DNA of 64,000 nt from Evernia prunastri (Eukaryota > Ascomycota > Lecanoromycetes > Lecanorales > Parmeliaceae), in the NCBI GenBank assembly GCA_003184365.1, contig NKYR01000081.1, forward strand, positions 121,519-185,518, written 5' to 3'. Shown here piece by piece: positions 33,284-44,917 of this stretch (position 1 is its first letter; each line of letters opens with the position of its first letter). Below the pieces are notes generated by a model. That model searched no databases. It had not been told where the DNA came from and saw only the letters and a program-made list of their open reading frames with translations. Both the position numbers and the translations under genes were made by a program.

Positions 33284-36200
33284 CTAGTCTGCCTTGAACC
33301 AAAGCCGTTTCAGACCACGATACATCCTCGCAATATGAAAGTACACCTCTTCGCCTTTTAGAGCAATGATAGTACAAGGAATGACAATCCCAAAGGTCAA
33401 AGGTAGAGCTATGCTCCAGAAGTGCTTGAGGGTTGTCGTTGTATTGCTAAGTCCGATGACATTCATGCCGAAGAAGCTGGCCACGAAGCTCATTGGGAGG
33501 AAGAGTACGGTGACTATGGTGAAGACGAAGATCGCTTTGCTGTTATCGTCCTGAAAAGTTTCGACTAACTGTACGTTCTGGATGGCGAGTGACTTGGCCC
33601 TCTCCGTTAGCTCGTCGCAGTTTTTCGTCTGCTCTCGAAGTTTTATCAAGATCCTGTCGATGGCCTTGCACTCGAACTTGTATCTCAGCTTACGAGTGAT
33701 ACTCGGAGTGCTGAAAGTTTTCGGATCAAGTGACACGCGAAGGCCAGATAAGACGTTGTCCTGCTCTGTTAGCACGTCTTTAACAATCGCTATTTCCTCT
33801 TGAAAACCATTGAGTCTTTGCAGTAACCGCCTACTTGCTTCATTTTCGACTTTCAGCGTCTATTACGGCGTGTTAGCATGCACGATATTCCTTTCATCGG
33901 AGAACATACCAGGTGCTCTAAACATATTTCGTAGATATGGATGATATCAACGGTTTCATTGCGAAGAACTCCACATGCAAGTCTTTCAAGCAGCGCGATA
34001 GTTACTGCTTCTGGCGTAACGACGGGCCCAATATTGCCATTCTTGTCTCGCCCGTCAGCTTCTTTGATCAGTTGATCTCTGGCTTCTTGGAGGAATCCGC
34101 GAGCATCTTTATAATGCTCAGTGACCTTCGAGTTTGGGCCCACGATATCGCTAGGTTCCTCATCCAACCCAGCCCGTAGACAGCGAACAGTCTCGACGAT
34201 CATCTGAAGGATGGCGCCTAAGGCATCTACTACCACGGCAAGTAGTATAGCACCTTCTGCCACAGTATCTTCGTAGCGCCACTCCTCGGCCGTGGGATCA
34301 GGAACAGCGCGAGAGCAGTAAACACCCTGGTGGAGACGCTGCGCAAGGGACACAATATCGGAAACCATCTTCAAGTATTCGTTTAAAGTCCGGCTCAAAG
34401 ACGCATTTCCAGCGAATGTCTAAGCGAAGTTCTTAGTGACTAATCTCGATGGACTCGAATTCACGATGGTATGGGCCTTACTTCAACAATTTCGTAGACA
34501 GCACCCCAGTACATCTGAATAGGGCGGGAAGATGTATGCTGCCCTTCGGGAATGTAGAGCTGGAATAGTAGCCGAAAATTTTGCAGCAATTTCAAAGCCA
34601 GTGGATCTTTAAGTCTTTCTGTAAGGTAGTGTGAAACTTCATCCTTGTGTTTGCCCTTTACTTGAATCTTTGCTTCTGCCGCGATACGATTGTAGATGGC
34701 TTTGAGGAATTTGCCGACCCGATCTGGTAGAGACACCTTGTCCGCCTCTCCGAACTCATCTAGTATGTCCCAAGCGAAGAATGCGGAGACCACGAGGACG
34801 TGACTGGGTTTATCTGGAACGTCCCTATCGGTCGTGGGAAAGGTTGGCTGTCTGACTGTGACAGGATGTCCTTCAGTAGATTCGACGTGGATTCTGGGTG
34901 TATCCTGCTTCATCCAAATGTTTATTATCTCTGTGGATTGCGATTCGCGAAGCAGAGACGACCAGTTGCCGATAGTGACTGGTCGCCCATCATCGAGCCA
35001 AAAACAGTAGTCTTTTGGGCGTGGCTTGTCGTGCTCGGTTCTTAGGAATTCTAGAATCTGTTGCTGTTTGTTGAGTAGTCCCTAGTCATATCAGATAACG
35101 ATACGGCCTTTCCAACGAATGCATGCGCTACTCACAAACCAAGAGTCACACTGGATGACTGGATAGATCAAATCTTCCCGTCGGTGCTGGTACTTAAATG
35201 TGATTCGCACAAGAGACAGTGTATATCCGATAGGCCGCGGAATGCTCTCAGTGATTTTGAGAGCTGAGCCTCTAAGATTTACTTCATCAATTGGTCCATT
35301 GGATATAAGGGTATCTGCGAGAGTAAGCGCCGTTCAGAGAGTTTGTTCAAGGTCAACCTACCAAGTCCATGGATAACCCCCCAGAACTGAGGCACATAGA
35401 CAAGATCTTGAATTGCCGATCTGGATCGACCTTGTATGCTTTCGTCGGATGCATTGATTGAAGTTGCAACCGTGCTGCTTCTCAATAGTGAAATACATTG
35501 GCTTCTGTCCCGGTCATCTGTCCTGTGAAGGCGATAGTGAGATTGTAACAATGTACGAGCTGGATGCCGTGGATCGTCCTTATCAAAATTCTTCATCAAC
35601 GATGGTTTCGCAACTAGAAAGTATGGAAAACTGAAAAATATGCAGGTTTTGTCGACACTGTATCTGGACACATCCTGGTTGTCGTAACGAAGAGCCAAAG
35701 GCGAGAGGAATTTACCGCCAACAAATTCTCTTTCCGCCACGTTACGGACTCTCTTGAGCAGACGTCGAGTGAGTCCTCGTTCACCGCCAGCTTCACCTTG
35801 AGCTTGGCAATCGTTGACTAGATTCTTTTGAAATCCCCTATTAGCGCTGAATCATAGAAGGAACACCTATGGTAAATGTGGACGAACCTCAAATGTGTCC
35901 AAATTCATAACTTCTTGCGCAGAATGGCTATGATTAGTCAGACTTGCTTGTGAATAACAATGAGCTGACTCTTACTGCCATCGGACCCTGCGCCGTTGCA
36001 GGTACTGCTCTTGAATGCCGACATCTAGCTTGCTAGAAGTCAATTGTAGTACACGCTGACCCTTGATTTCAGGCAGGGTCCAGCGTAGCTGTATGTTTGT
36101 CACCTCCGGGGCTGCCTTCGGTGATTCCTCTTCGTCTGTTGCTGCGACACCATCAACGCCTTTTTCCAAGTCCAGGTCTACCTCTGGCATTTTTGCCCTC

Positions 36201-36469
36201 CTGCCGCCAGCCTGGCGCTGCCAGATATGTGGCCTTGTCTCTATAAATGCATGGTCTGCATCTGCTAGCGCAGTCGATGCACTAGCTTCAATGGAAGCTA
36301 GGTGAATTTTAGGCGGCTTGAGTTCTTTGGCTTTTGTTGGCTGTGCTTCCGGTGCATCATCCACGATGTTATAGTCATAACCATCATCAGAATTCTGAGA
36401 GTCGGATGCGTAATCATTGCTCTGGGAATTTGCCCTCGAATGATGAGGCCTTAGACGTGCCGTGTCCAT
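33284..36469 (-). CDS. CorA-like metal-ion transporter with long N-terminal region
   Basis: Seven exons: 36469-35976, 35927-35888, 35824-35362, 35314-35136, 35081-34482, 34419-33910 and 33859-33284, giving 953 aa with all phases consistent. Two donors, GTTCGT and GTAGGT, are less usual. The C-terminal part has a coiled coil (LTEQDNVLSGL, LTERAKSLAIQNVQLVETF). Next come the helix FVFTIVTVLFLPMSFVASFF, the GMN selectivity motif (FFGMNV), and the second helix HFWSIALPLTFGIVIPCTII. CorA proteins form pentamers passing Mg2+ or related ions, mostly in the plasma membrane of fungi. The roughly 750 residues before the channel helices are far longer than in bacterial CorA (about 320 aa in total). They include a charged start (MDTARLRPHHSRANSQSNDY) and a globular part of unknown function. 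Such forms are common in filamentous fungi. Confidence 0.9.
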
Positions 36470-39400
36470 GATTATCTTTGCCAAAGAGGCGGGCAAAGGG
36501 CGAGCGTTGAGTTATGAGCCAACTTGCAAGAAATGAAAAAGAATGGAATTTGAAATTGCATCTCAAGCCTTATTAACCATGAATCCAGCCTTGAGCCGCA
36601 GTTCTTAACAGGGACGGGCGCCATCACTACATTAAACAAGCGAGGTGTGGGCCGCTGCATCGAATCATGAAAGACAGGAATCGAACAGCTAGGGTCAACT
36701 TTGTACGCCTGCATGAGACTTGCAGTCAAGTGCGGAGATGCCGCAGCGTCTTAGCGTCAGCTCAGACTGGATGTAGTAAAATCGACCAGTGATATTCTGA
36801 TCCAGAAGGATCAGAACCTGCGACGTATCGCCTCTCTTCATTTGCCATCATGGCAGTCACCTCCGAGGCCACTTAAACGGAGCTGTGTGAAAAAAGGCGA
36901 GACAGTGCGCAGGCTTTTTTGGACGTAGAAAGGAAGTACCTAGGAACCCCGCGTGTTCAGCATGGGTATGGGGCCATGGGTTGCCGCAATAGCCGAAATC
37001 ATCCACCTCTGTTGGGACTTGAAAGCTGCCAGGCTCCGTCAGGGGTAGAATTCATGTTGTCTTCTTCAAAAACTAGTATCTTTGTAAAACATCATGCATT
37101 TACAGACATATCCAGAAAGCCGCAGTCTTCCTCCGAGTGAACACGCTCTGGTTTACCGCCGATCACGAATCATGTTTTTGGTCTCGATCGCTCTCCCCCT
37201 CACGATAGCTCTGCTGCTTCCCTGCGATGTTTGTTTATTCTCTTTCACCTGCTCAAAGGGTAGACTTCATCAATGCTCAACGTCCACTGACCTCTCTTAC
37301 ATATTTTCTGCTGATACAATCGTTCCACTTATCTTAAATGCTCTTGATTGCTCAACGCAAGCCCCACAGAAATCTGTGCTGTAAAGTTGCCCTCATCCGA
37401 CATTATTCCTTCTCCATGACAGAGCCAATAAGAACGGAAAGACTGACTATTTCGCCACAGCAATAAAAGTCACAAGCGGATGATGGAGAACTGTGTCCTT
37501 GCAGAGTGCGTAAATATGAGATGATTTCTATCCAAGAGCGCATGGAGTGGGTTGGTGGGGTCAGATTACTATCACCTTGTGGGCTGGTAATTCACACCCT
37601 ACCCCGAGACTACCCGGATAGCGCACCCCGAGGGCACGATCCGGGGTAGGGTATGAATAATGAGCCAACGAGGAGATACGCCGAGAGAGCTGCAGGTCCC
37701 GATGGTAGGTGTAAAAGTACCTTCTCGCCGTGGAACAAGATTTAAGATCGCTGTGCTTAGACTATGAATCCGATTCCGACTAAGCAGAGAGCCGCACCAG
37801 GGCTGTCGCCGCATTTGACAACGGATGCTGCTAGGATTGGTTTGTTGAGGGACCGACTGGTGGGTACAACAAGGCCAGTAAGACTATGAGGGTGTAGATA
37901 ATGGCCGCTGGAACGGGTGCTGAGGTGCCAATCGATAGTTCACGGAGAATCATTTGTCTCTCAACCAAATTGCCTTGGCTTGGATTTCAGAGGTGAGCAA
38001 AGCGTCCCGGGTCTAAAAGTATAGAAACATATGACTTGCATAGCCACCCCAGCGGACACAGGTGCTATGATGCGAACAATCTCGCACTGGAATCTTGCAT
38101 TGCCGCGCCGAGTGTTCACAATCACTGTATTGCTTAAGGTCCCACCCCGTGGAAACAACTGGTTCAACACTTGACACTGGAAAGACTTCGCCTCATCGCC
38201 ACCATCCCAGAATTCCCTGATGTTTTGAAGCAAGATTCAAAGATTCAGCTTCTCTTGCTGGCACAACAAATCGTCTTGCCCATTTCGTGTTTCGGGGACG
38301 TTGTCGTTTGACGCTTTTGGCCTGTCGAGAGGATCGCGTCGGCTGCGCGTCTGAGTTGAACAATCCACAGATCTGCTTGACTACCGCTTGGTTTTTGAAG
38401 CTGGGAGCAACAGCAAACATACTCTTGTCTTGGGTCACTTTTTGGCCTTTTACTCGACAAAATTGATATTGGTGTAACCAGGAGAAGCCGGAGGTGCAGC
38501 GATCTTACGCCATCAACGTTTGCTTCGAATTTTCTTGAAACCATTGCTCTGTCGCCAAGTATCAATGGGTACCATTTGCCATGGCATGACAGCAAATACA
38601 AATGTAGCGTAAGAAATTAATTGTTTTACGGAGAACGCTGCACTAGATGAGTGCTGACTGCTGATTTGCTAAGAAGCGTACGTAGAGTATGCCAAGGCGC
38701 GCTAGAATGAACCGGATCCAAGTAGAGGCCCCGAGCCAACTCTTGTCCACGTAACGGCCATTAGCAACGAGAATTCTAGCATCCCCTATGTCGGAGCTCC
38801 AATGCTTTGGATCTCACTCATCTGCTGCTCTTTCCTCTGGAATACACATAATATAATCCGATAGAGAGCAGATAGCTGAGACATTATGCGACTCCGCTTG
38901 GCACATACATGGCTTCTCTGTCATTGCACCATTCTAGATGTTTGGCTGGCCAAAAGGAGAGTGTACCCCAATACACAATTACTGTGACGAAACTTCCACG
39001 GACAGGAATGCAAACGCTGTCCCTTTGATCCACAGTCAATCCTTGGGATTGATCAGAGCTGCAAAACGAACAAGAATAAGTCCTAACCGTCTTTGTTCAA
39101 TTGGTTCTCGTATCTCGTATGTTGCTTCGATTCTCCTAACTTGTCACCGATGATCTCGTAATGAACTTGTTTGCCTGAGGCTTTATCTCTGCACTCTTAA
39201 TTCGTGCCGAGTGCTACTGAGGAACTCATTTCAAGCGCCTGACGCCGAATGCTTCACAGCTCATGAGCCAAAAGCTAAGTATTGTCATTTCGCCTACGGA
39301 GGTGTCCGTCCGAGAGCATCCGAACCCGGCGGGTGTACCTTACCTACACGCGAATCCAACCCACGCCTGACGAAGATCTCTGGTGGGGTGTTAATTTCGC

Positions 39401-39796
39401 TACAAGTCATGCATTGAGACCACTAAAATTATCGTCAGAGACTGCAATGGCTCATAACGCTTGGTCTGCTACTAGGTGTCCCGCAGACCAAAGGATACGT
39501 TGGCCTATCAAAGATGTGCGGCTTCAACCGTAAGCGCGTCCACGGGTGGTGCCATAACCGCGGTTTATGTGGAGATGATTTAATCAAATTTGCCAATCGA
39601 CGATTTGACCGTCGAACGTACTATGGAACGGAACGTGAGGATCAGCATGCAGGGGTTACTATAAGAACACTCTGTCCCTGTATTGATTCTACTCGACTCA
39701 TCATGTCTCAAGCAATCGCACCTTCCCAGCCAGGAAGACTGCCTAGGGCATTGGAGCGGCACTTGGCGCAACGAGAACCCACGGAAAACCGCCTAC
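36470..39796. other. Gene-poor stretch
   Basis: About 3.3 kb without a gene I can support. A minus-strand frame at 38601-38245 (118 codons) and one overlapping it (38438-38193) have some coding-like composition but no motif and no good start. A hairpin at 37590-37658 is listed separately. Confidence 0.5.
37590..37658. repeat. Inverted repeat (hairpin), 17-bp arms
   Basis: ATTCACACCCTACCCCG at 37590-37606 is mirrored by CGGGGTAGGGTATGAAT at 37642-37658, with one mismatch. The spacer is 35 bases. It could be the remains of a small inverted-repeat element or a structured regulatory site. Confidence 0.7.
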
Positions 39797-41670
39797 ATGC
39801 TGTCGTTCACGATAACTCTAGTAATTTGCCTTTGCTATGTCTCACTTTTGACTGCAAATCCGATCCACAGGATTGGAGAACTCGACTTCGTTCCCGGAAA
39901 AGGTTCTCAGTCCCTACAAGAATCGAGGTCCCAAATCACAACGCCCAACCCTAATGGGAAGCTTTGTAGCTCATCAGACAGACTGTGCAAGCTACACCGC
40001 AGGACCCAAGACTTCTACATATGGAAAGCCCTCCCGCTCGAATTTCTCCTTCGTATTCACAATACAACCCCAGTGCTCTTGAAAACATACCATGCAATAG
40101 TAGCACACGTCAACGAGCAGTGGTCGTTACGACTCCCGATATCTAGCTCCTGGATAAAACAAGACACCCTAGACCTCTTTTACGACGCAGCACGCGGACC
40201 GATACCATGGTCTGTCGTGGCAACATTTGCCCATAAGATTCTATCTGCGACGCAACTGGGATGGTTTTCCGCGCACGATGTTATATATCCAAACCGCACG
40301 GCAGACCGGGCTATTGGGGCGACCCTGCAAATTGCCAACGACCAGCCTTCACTACCGCCCCAACATCCTCTTGCCACAAAAAGGACATTGGAACCTGCGA
40401 AGAGGTCGCATCTGGAGAAACGTGCCCGCATCAGCCTGACCGCCTACAAGCTGCACGGAGCAATCGTGCCCGCTGCCGCCGCGGCACCCTTCGTCAAAGC
40501 CTTCTTCGACGCCATCGCCGCCGAAGCGTCCAACACCTGGACCTTCCTGCCCGAATCCGCCCTCTTCACCGTGCGGGAGGGCCCCTTCCAGCTCACGCTG
40601 TCGTGCCTGGGATCGCCGATCCCGTGGCCCCTCGTCGTGGCGTTCGCGCAGCGGTTCTCGATCCTGGCCGATCACCAGTTCGTCAACACCTTCGACGCCT
40701 TCTACGAGGAGCCCGGCTCCGCCATCACCGTCGCCATCAGCCTGCGCCTGTTGAACAGAGCAGGAGGCCTGATGGCCACCTCCTTTCCCCTGCCCATCCC
40801 CCTATCCCAACCCGCGAAACGGGACCTCCTCCAACAGCAGGAAAGAAATCCACCGCCCGACTCAACCACCACCACCACCACCACCACCACGCCGCCATCA
40901 TCCCTGACGCCCCGCACCTTCCCCGGCCCCAGCATCGGCATGACGCACTTCGTCCGCCTCGGCACCCTCCTCCCCGTCGAGACCGCCGCGCAGCGCTTCC
41001 AGGACTTCTACACCATAATCGCCGTGAAGATCGAGACGGGCCAGTTGGCGGACCGCCTCCCGTCCAAGCGCATGGTGTGCTCGCTGTGGGACTTTGAGCT
41101 CGTCTTCTCGTGCGATAGCATGGATGTACCGCTGAGCTTCGTGCAGGCTTTCGCGATCGATATGGCGGAGTGGAGTTCGAGGTACGTTTTTTTTCTTGCT
41201 TCTTTTCTTTTTCTTTCTTTTCCATCTACCACCCTCCCAAAGTCATACCTTTCTCTGCCTGTTCGTCCCGATGTTTTATATTTTTCCTGCGTGGGCGAGA
41301 GGAATTCGCTTCGTTTTGTCTTTGGAGACGGGGAACAGAGTAGAGGCTTTCCGCTTTCCCCCTTCGTTCCCCTCACTAGCCCCATCTTCTCCCATCCCTC
41401 TTTCCCCCTCCCCTTTCTCTCCCTCCTCCCTTTCTTCCTTCCATCCTTTCCCCCTTCCCCCCTTCCAACCCCACCCAGCCCATTCAAAAGACCAAAAACG
41501 CCAACAGAAACACAAACCAAACAAACAGGGGTTTCGCAGGCTTCTACGAAGCGACCATCAAAGGCGACGGGCCCTTGGCCGGCCTGGTCTTCCTCGTGCA
41601 GATGCGGCTGAAAGGGCTCGGGCTCGGGGTTGGGGCCGGAGGGGGGAGGGGTGGGTGGGGGTTGGATTGA
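39797..41670 (+). CDS. Secreted protein of three repeats of an unrecognised module
   Basis: Exons are 39797-41181 and 41529-41670 (508 aa). The 347-bp intron is GTACGT...AACAG and strongly pyrimidine-rich. The start MLSFTITLVICLCYVSLLTA is a clear signal peptide. Three modules of about 110 residues follow at roughly 72-185, 214-325 and 383-500. They share a pattern: an LP or similar, F/TxxFYxxIA, then a hydrophobic FxLxFSC or equivalent, PIPWxxVxAFA, an aromatic xxYE/YP turn, and a final A(I/L)xVxxxLR strand. PIPWSVVATFA, PIPWPLVVAFA and VPLSFVQAFA are the clearest matches. A dibasic KRDLL and KR-rich linkers (ATKRTLEPAKR, LEKRA) separate the modules, possible Kex2-type sites. A poly-Thr run is coded by ACC repeats near 40866. 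Family and function are unknown. Confidence 0.7.
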
Positions 41671-42515
41671 GTTGGTGGAAGTTTCCGACTGATTTGGACG
41701 CGAGGCCAGAGAGGAATGGGGGCAGGCAGGAAGGAGCGGGATGGGTTCTGGATGTGGATTTGATGCGGAATGGTGCGGCCACGGGACGGCGGAGAGGGCA
41801 GGCAGAGAGGGAGGGAAGGAGGGAAGGGTACACTTTCGCGTTTGATCATTGATGTAGTGACATGACATGACATTATAGTGCCTGTATGTCCCGTCCGGAC
41901 GGTACTTTTTCTTCTCCTTCCTTCCTCTTCCTCTTCTTCTTCCTATCCTTCCTCTTCCTCTTCCTCTTCCTCTTCCTCTTCCTCTTCCTCTTCTTCTTCC
42001 TATCCTTCCTCTTCCTCTTCCTCTTCCTCTTCCTCTTCCTCTTCCTCTTCCTCTTCCTCTTCCTCTTCCTCTTCCTCTTCCTCTTCCTCTTCCTCTTCCT
42101 CTTCCTATCCTTCTTCTTCCCCTTCCTCTTCCTCTTTCTCCCCTTCCCCTTCCTCTTCTTCAACCCCGTCCGTTCCGGCCCGCAAAGAATGGGGGCAACC
42201 TGAGGTCCCCGCGACGCTTTTCTTTATTTTCGGGGGGAGCTGTCCTGCTGGGATGGTTGTGTTTGTGTACTTTTTGGATGATTTGGATGGTTCGGATGGA
42301 TTGAATATATTCGCATCATGTTCGACGGAATGCTCTTCATGATCTCTATACACACGTCATAACATCAGATGTCTATGTCTATGTGTTTGTATATGTATAT
42401 GTACATGAACTAAACGCCTCGCTATGCACGCTATGCTCGCTCGCTCAATCCTCCCGGCAGAAATGCGTGAGATAACCAGATATCCGATCGATTTTTCCCA
42501 CTCTCGCCAGCTTAC
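41671..42515. other. Intergenic with large pyrimidine repeat
   Basis: A convergent region between the triple-module gene and the lipase gene. It is dominated by the repeat listed next; the Ser-rich and Lys/Arg-rich frames across it are artefacts. Confidence 0.7.
41911..42160. repeat. TTCCTC hexanucleotide microsatellite
   Basis: About 250 bp of TTCCTC units, broken in a few places by TATCC and TTCTTC. The strand is almost purely pyrimidine, able to form triplex (H-DNA)-type structure. Confidence 0.95.
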
Positions 42516-44112
42516 TCACTCCTTCATGACCTCACCCTGTACGATCGCGTCGCTGGGGTGCTCGGCCTCCGTCGCATGGCCATTCGCTTTGGCAGATCCC
42601 TTGCTGTCGTCAAGTGGGATGGCTATCCAGCCTTTGATCGACCCGTCCGTCGCGAGGATTCTGTGATCTTGAGCCAACGGGAAGGTCCCATCCCCTTGCG
42701 GCTGCTCCAAATCCGGACCGTCCGGTGTTTTGAGTTCCATATCCAGAGCGGAGGTGTCCGCCACTTTCACGCCACTTCTCCTTAACGACTCCAATATCGC
42801 GCGGACGTTGAGACGCAGGGTACGTTCGGGGTCCTCTGCCTTGAAGATCTTCTTCGTCGCCCAGGGAAACAGTGGGCCGAAATCCGACTGCGAGAGATGG
42901 GCGGAGGAAACGGGATAGAAAATGTGCGGTTCCGCTTCTAGGGCAGGCTTCGCCCCGACAGGTGGCGAGATGGCGCGTTTCGTGTCTCGCAAATTGCTGG
43001 TCCATTTGAAAAAGGCCTCACTAAGAACGGCCAATGGCGGGGAACCATGTTTCGAGTTGTAAGCGGGAAGAGGTTTGGACCAGAGGTATGACGTCGGACT
43101 GCTCAGGAGTGGAAGCGTCCAGAGATCCAGCAGGGTGATGGGGGTAGAGGGCGTTACTTGAGAGACTATTGAGGAATCCGGACTTGGATGGTAAAGGGGT
43201 GTATAACCATTGGATGGGCGGGATTCATGGTAGTAGACAGATTTGATGAATTGCACTACCGTCGCTGCCCCGAAGGAGTGGCCAGACCAGGATATCTTGC
43301 CCGGTGTGTGGACGTCGAGTGCGGAGGCGAACATGTCTAGGAGATCAGACCCCGTAGAAGTCCGAGCCGCGATGTTGTGCAACTGTCTTGGACTGCTGTC
43401 GAGTTTGAGCAGCGCTTCATGTATGAGGTCCAACTCCCAAAGCCGGATCTCTAGCTGCTTGTTCCGGCTCTCATTGACTTCCGGTGACGGCTTGTGGGGA
43501 AGAGCCCGGTAATCCACAGCTTTTGGCGGGGAACCATCCATTGAATGTATGTAGGATATGGGCGCACTACCGTCCCTGTGCTCCGGCGCAACGACAACGA
43601 TTCCATGACTTGCCAAAGAGCCGGTCAAGTGGCTGTATGCATTCCTCGTCCCGCCCAGCCCGTGTGAGAATACCATGACCGGCCATCGTCCCACATTTTC
43701 CGGCGGATGCAGTAATTGCGCGTCTTGCGAGGCAGGGATTGTGGTATGGAAAACGAGGCGTAGAATTGGTAGGTAGCTATAAAACAGAGGTGTTAGATGA
43801 GCCATTTCCTTGAACTTGCTGAGTGACTAACCTGAGAAACGAAGCCAATCGAGGACCAGCGCTCAAGAATCGAGCATATGCCCGGAAGTATTCCCCTTGG
43901 GGGCTCGGTAACCAGTACGCGGGCTTGGGCTTGGTGGATTCGCACGGGTAGAAGACTCTGAAGCTGACGGTGGTTATGTTGGCATCTGGGGACGGATTGC
44001 CCGTGGGAAGGTCAGAGATTGGGATCTCTACCTCTTGGGTACCGACCTGGTATGGACCGGTGTAAGCTGGAAAGGCAGGAACGGGGTTTAAGCGGGAAAG
44101 AAAAGAGGACAT
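42516..44112 (-). CDS. PAF-acetylhydrolase-like lipase (group VII/plasma-type phospholipase A2 family)
   Basis: Exons are 44112-43832 and 43776-42516 (513 aa); the 55-bp intron is GTTAGT...TTATAG and joins ASFLS to YLPILR. The N-terminal half has PAYTGPYQVGTQEVEIPI and VSFRVFYPC, typical of the family. The core is WPVMVFSHGLGGTRNAYSHL (oxyanion-hole strand), VVVAPEHRDGSAP, and the nucleophile elbow SWSGHSFGAATV (GxSxG). The second half contains LLDLWTLPL, with a likely catalytic Asp, and HLSQSDFGPLFPW, with a His near the usual position. These enzymes hydrolyse short or oxidised sn-2 acyl chains of phospholipids. No signal peptide is seen, so an intracellular site is likely. The Glu/Asp-rich C-terminal tail is an extension. 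Confidence 0.88.
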
Positions 44113-44917
44113 GGTGGGCACGCGAGCATGAAATGCTGGGGATCAATTGGGCTCTATGAAACAGATTATTTACACACAGGCTCTGTGCAATGCTGAAGAG
44201 ACTGTGGGATATCGGAATAGAAAAATGGCAAGATTGAAAAGGAAAAGGAAAAGGAAAAGGAAAAGAAGAAAAATAAACAGATGTCATGAATCACAATGCC
44301 GTAGTATTTTGCCATGCCATCTAAAAAGTTCCGTCTTACATAAAGAACGTCGGGTGCTCGGGAACACCGTATTCGGCTGTCTTGCCACTCGGGCTTCCCC
44401 GTCGAGCCCGTCACGCTTGCCTGGAATGAGGTATTGGAGCACGAGACCTTTAAACGCTACAATTCTACTTACCAAGTAAGGGGAAAATCTACTTAGAGAT
44501 CAGCTTGCTTAGATCATTACTCTCTAGCAGAATTATGATTGAACGCTCCCTTATCCAATCCTGCATAGAGGCTGCCCTTTCATGACTAACATGCAACATT
44601 TGGACATTCACAAGTTCGAAGATCTGGTGGTAGAGGTATTCGAGACGTTCATTTGTTTCTAAGAGCTGTGTCCACCCACAAGTCGTTCGCTTCTGCTGGT
44701 TGGGGAATCAACTTCTTACCATGGGATCTTCATAGGTAGGTTCCCAGTCATACAAACGTCTGGCATCGCTTTAGGTGACTCTCTTTCCGAGCGGTCGCTC
44801 TTATCCTCTCTGGCCGGTCCACACATCCGCCTCCTGAAAGCAGTGAGGCACCAATTACTCCAATTTGTCTACATACGGGACACGTAAACCTGGCGACGAA
44901 CACAAGCGCCACAGTTT
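44113..44917. other. Intergenic, no gene seen
   Basis: About 800 bp between the lipase promoter and the UTP17 3' end. A polypurine AAAAGG-type run lies at about 44238-44270. Confidence 0.5.

Noticed and set aside
38193..38601. Overlapping minus frames with Cys and basic residues
   Set aside because: No good start codon, no splice pattern that joins them, no recognised motif.
40261..41097. 278-codon plus frame with a poly-His run
   Set aside because: It is another frame of the triple-module secreted protein; the His run comes from the ACC repeat that codes Thr in the true frame.
41873..42342. Long Ser-rich (plus) and Lys/Arg-rich (minus) open frames
   Set aside because: They are produced by the TTCCTC microsatellite, which has no stops in several frames; no start context or conserved sequence.
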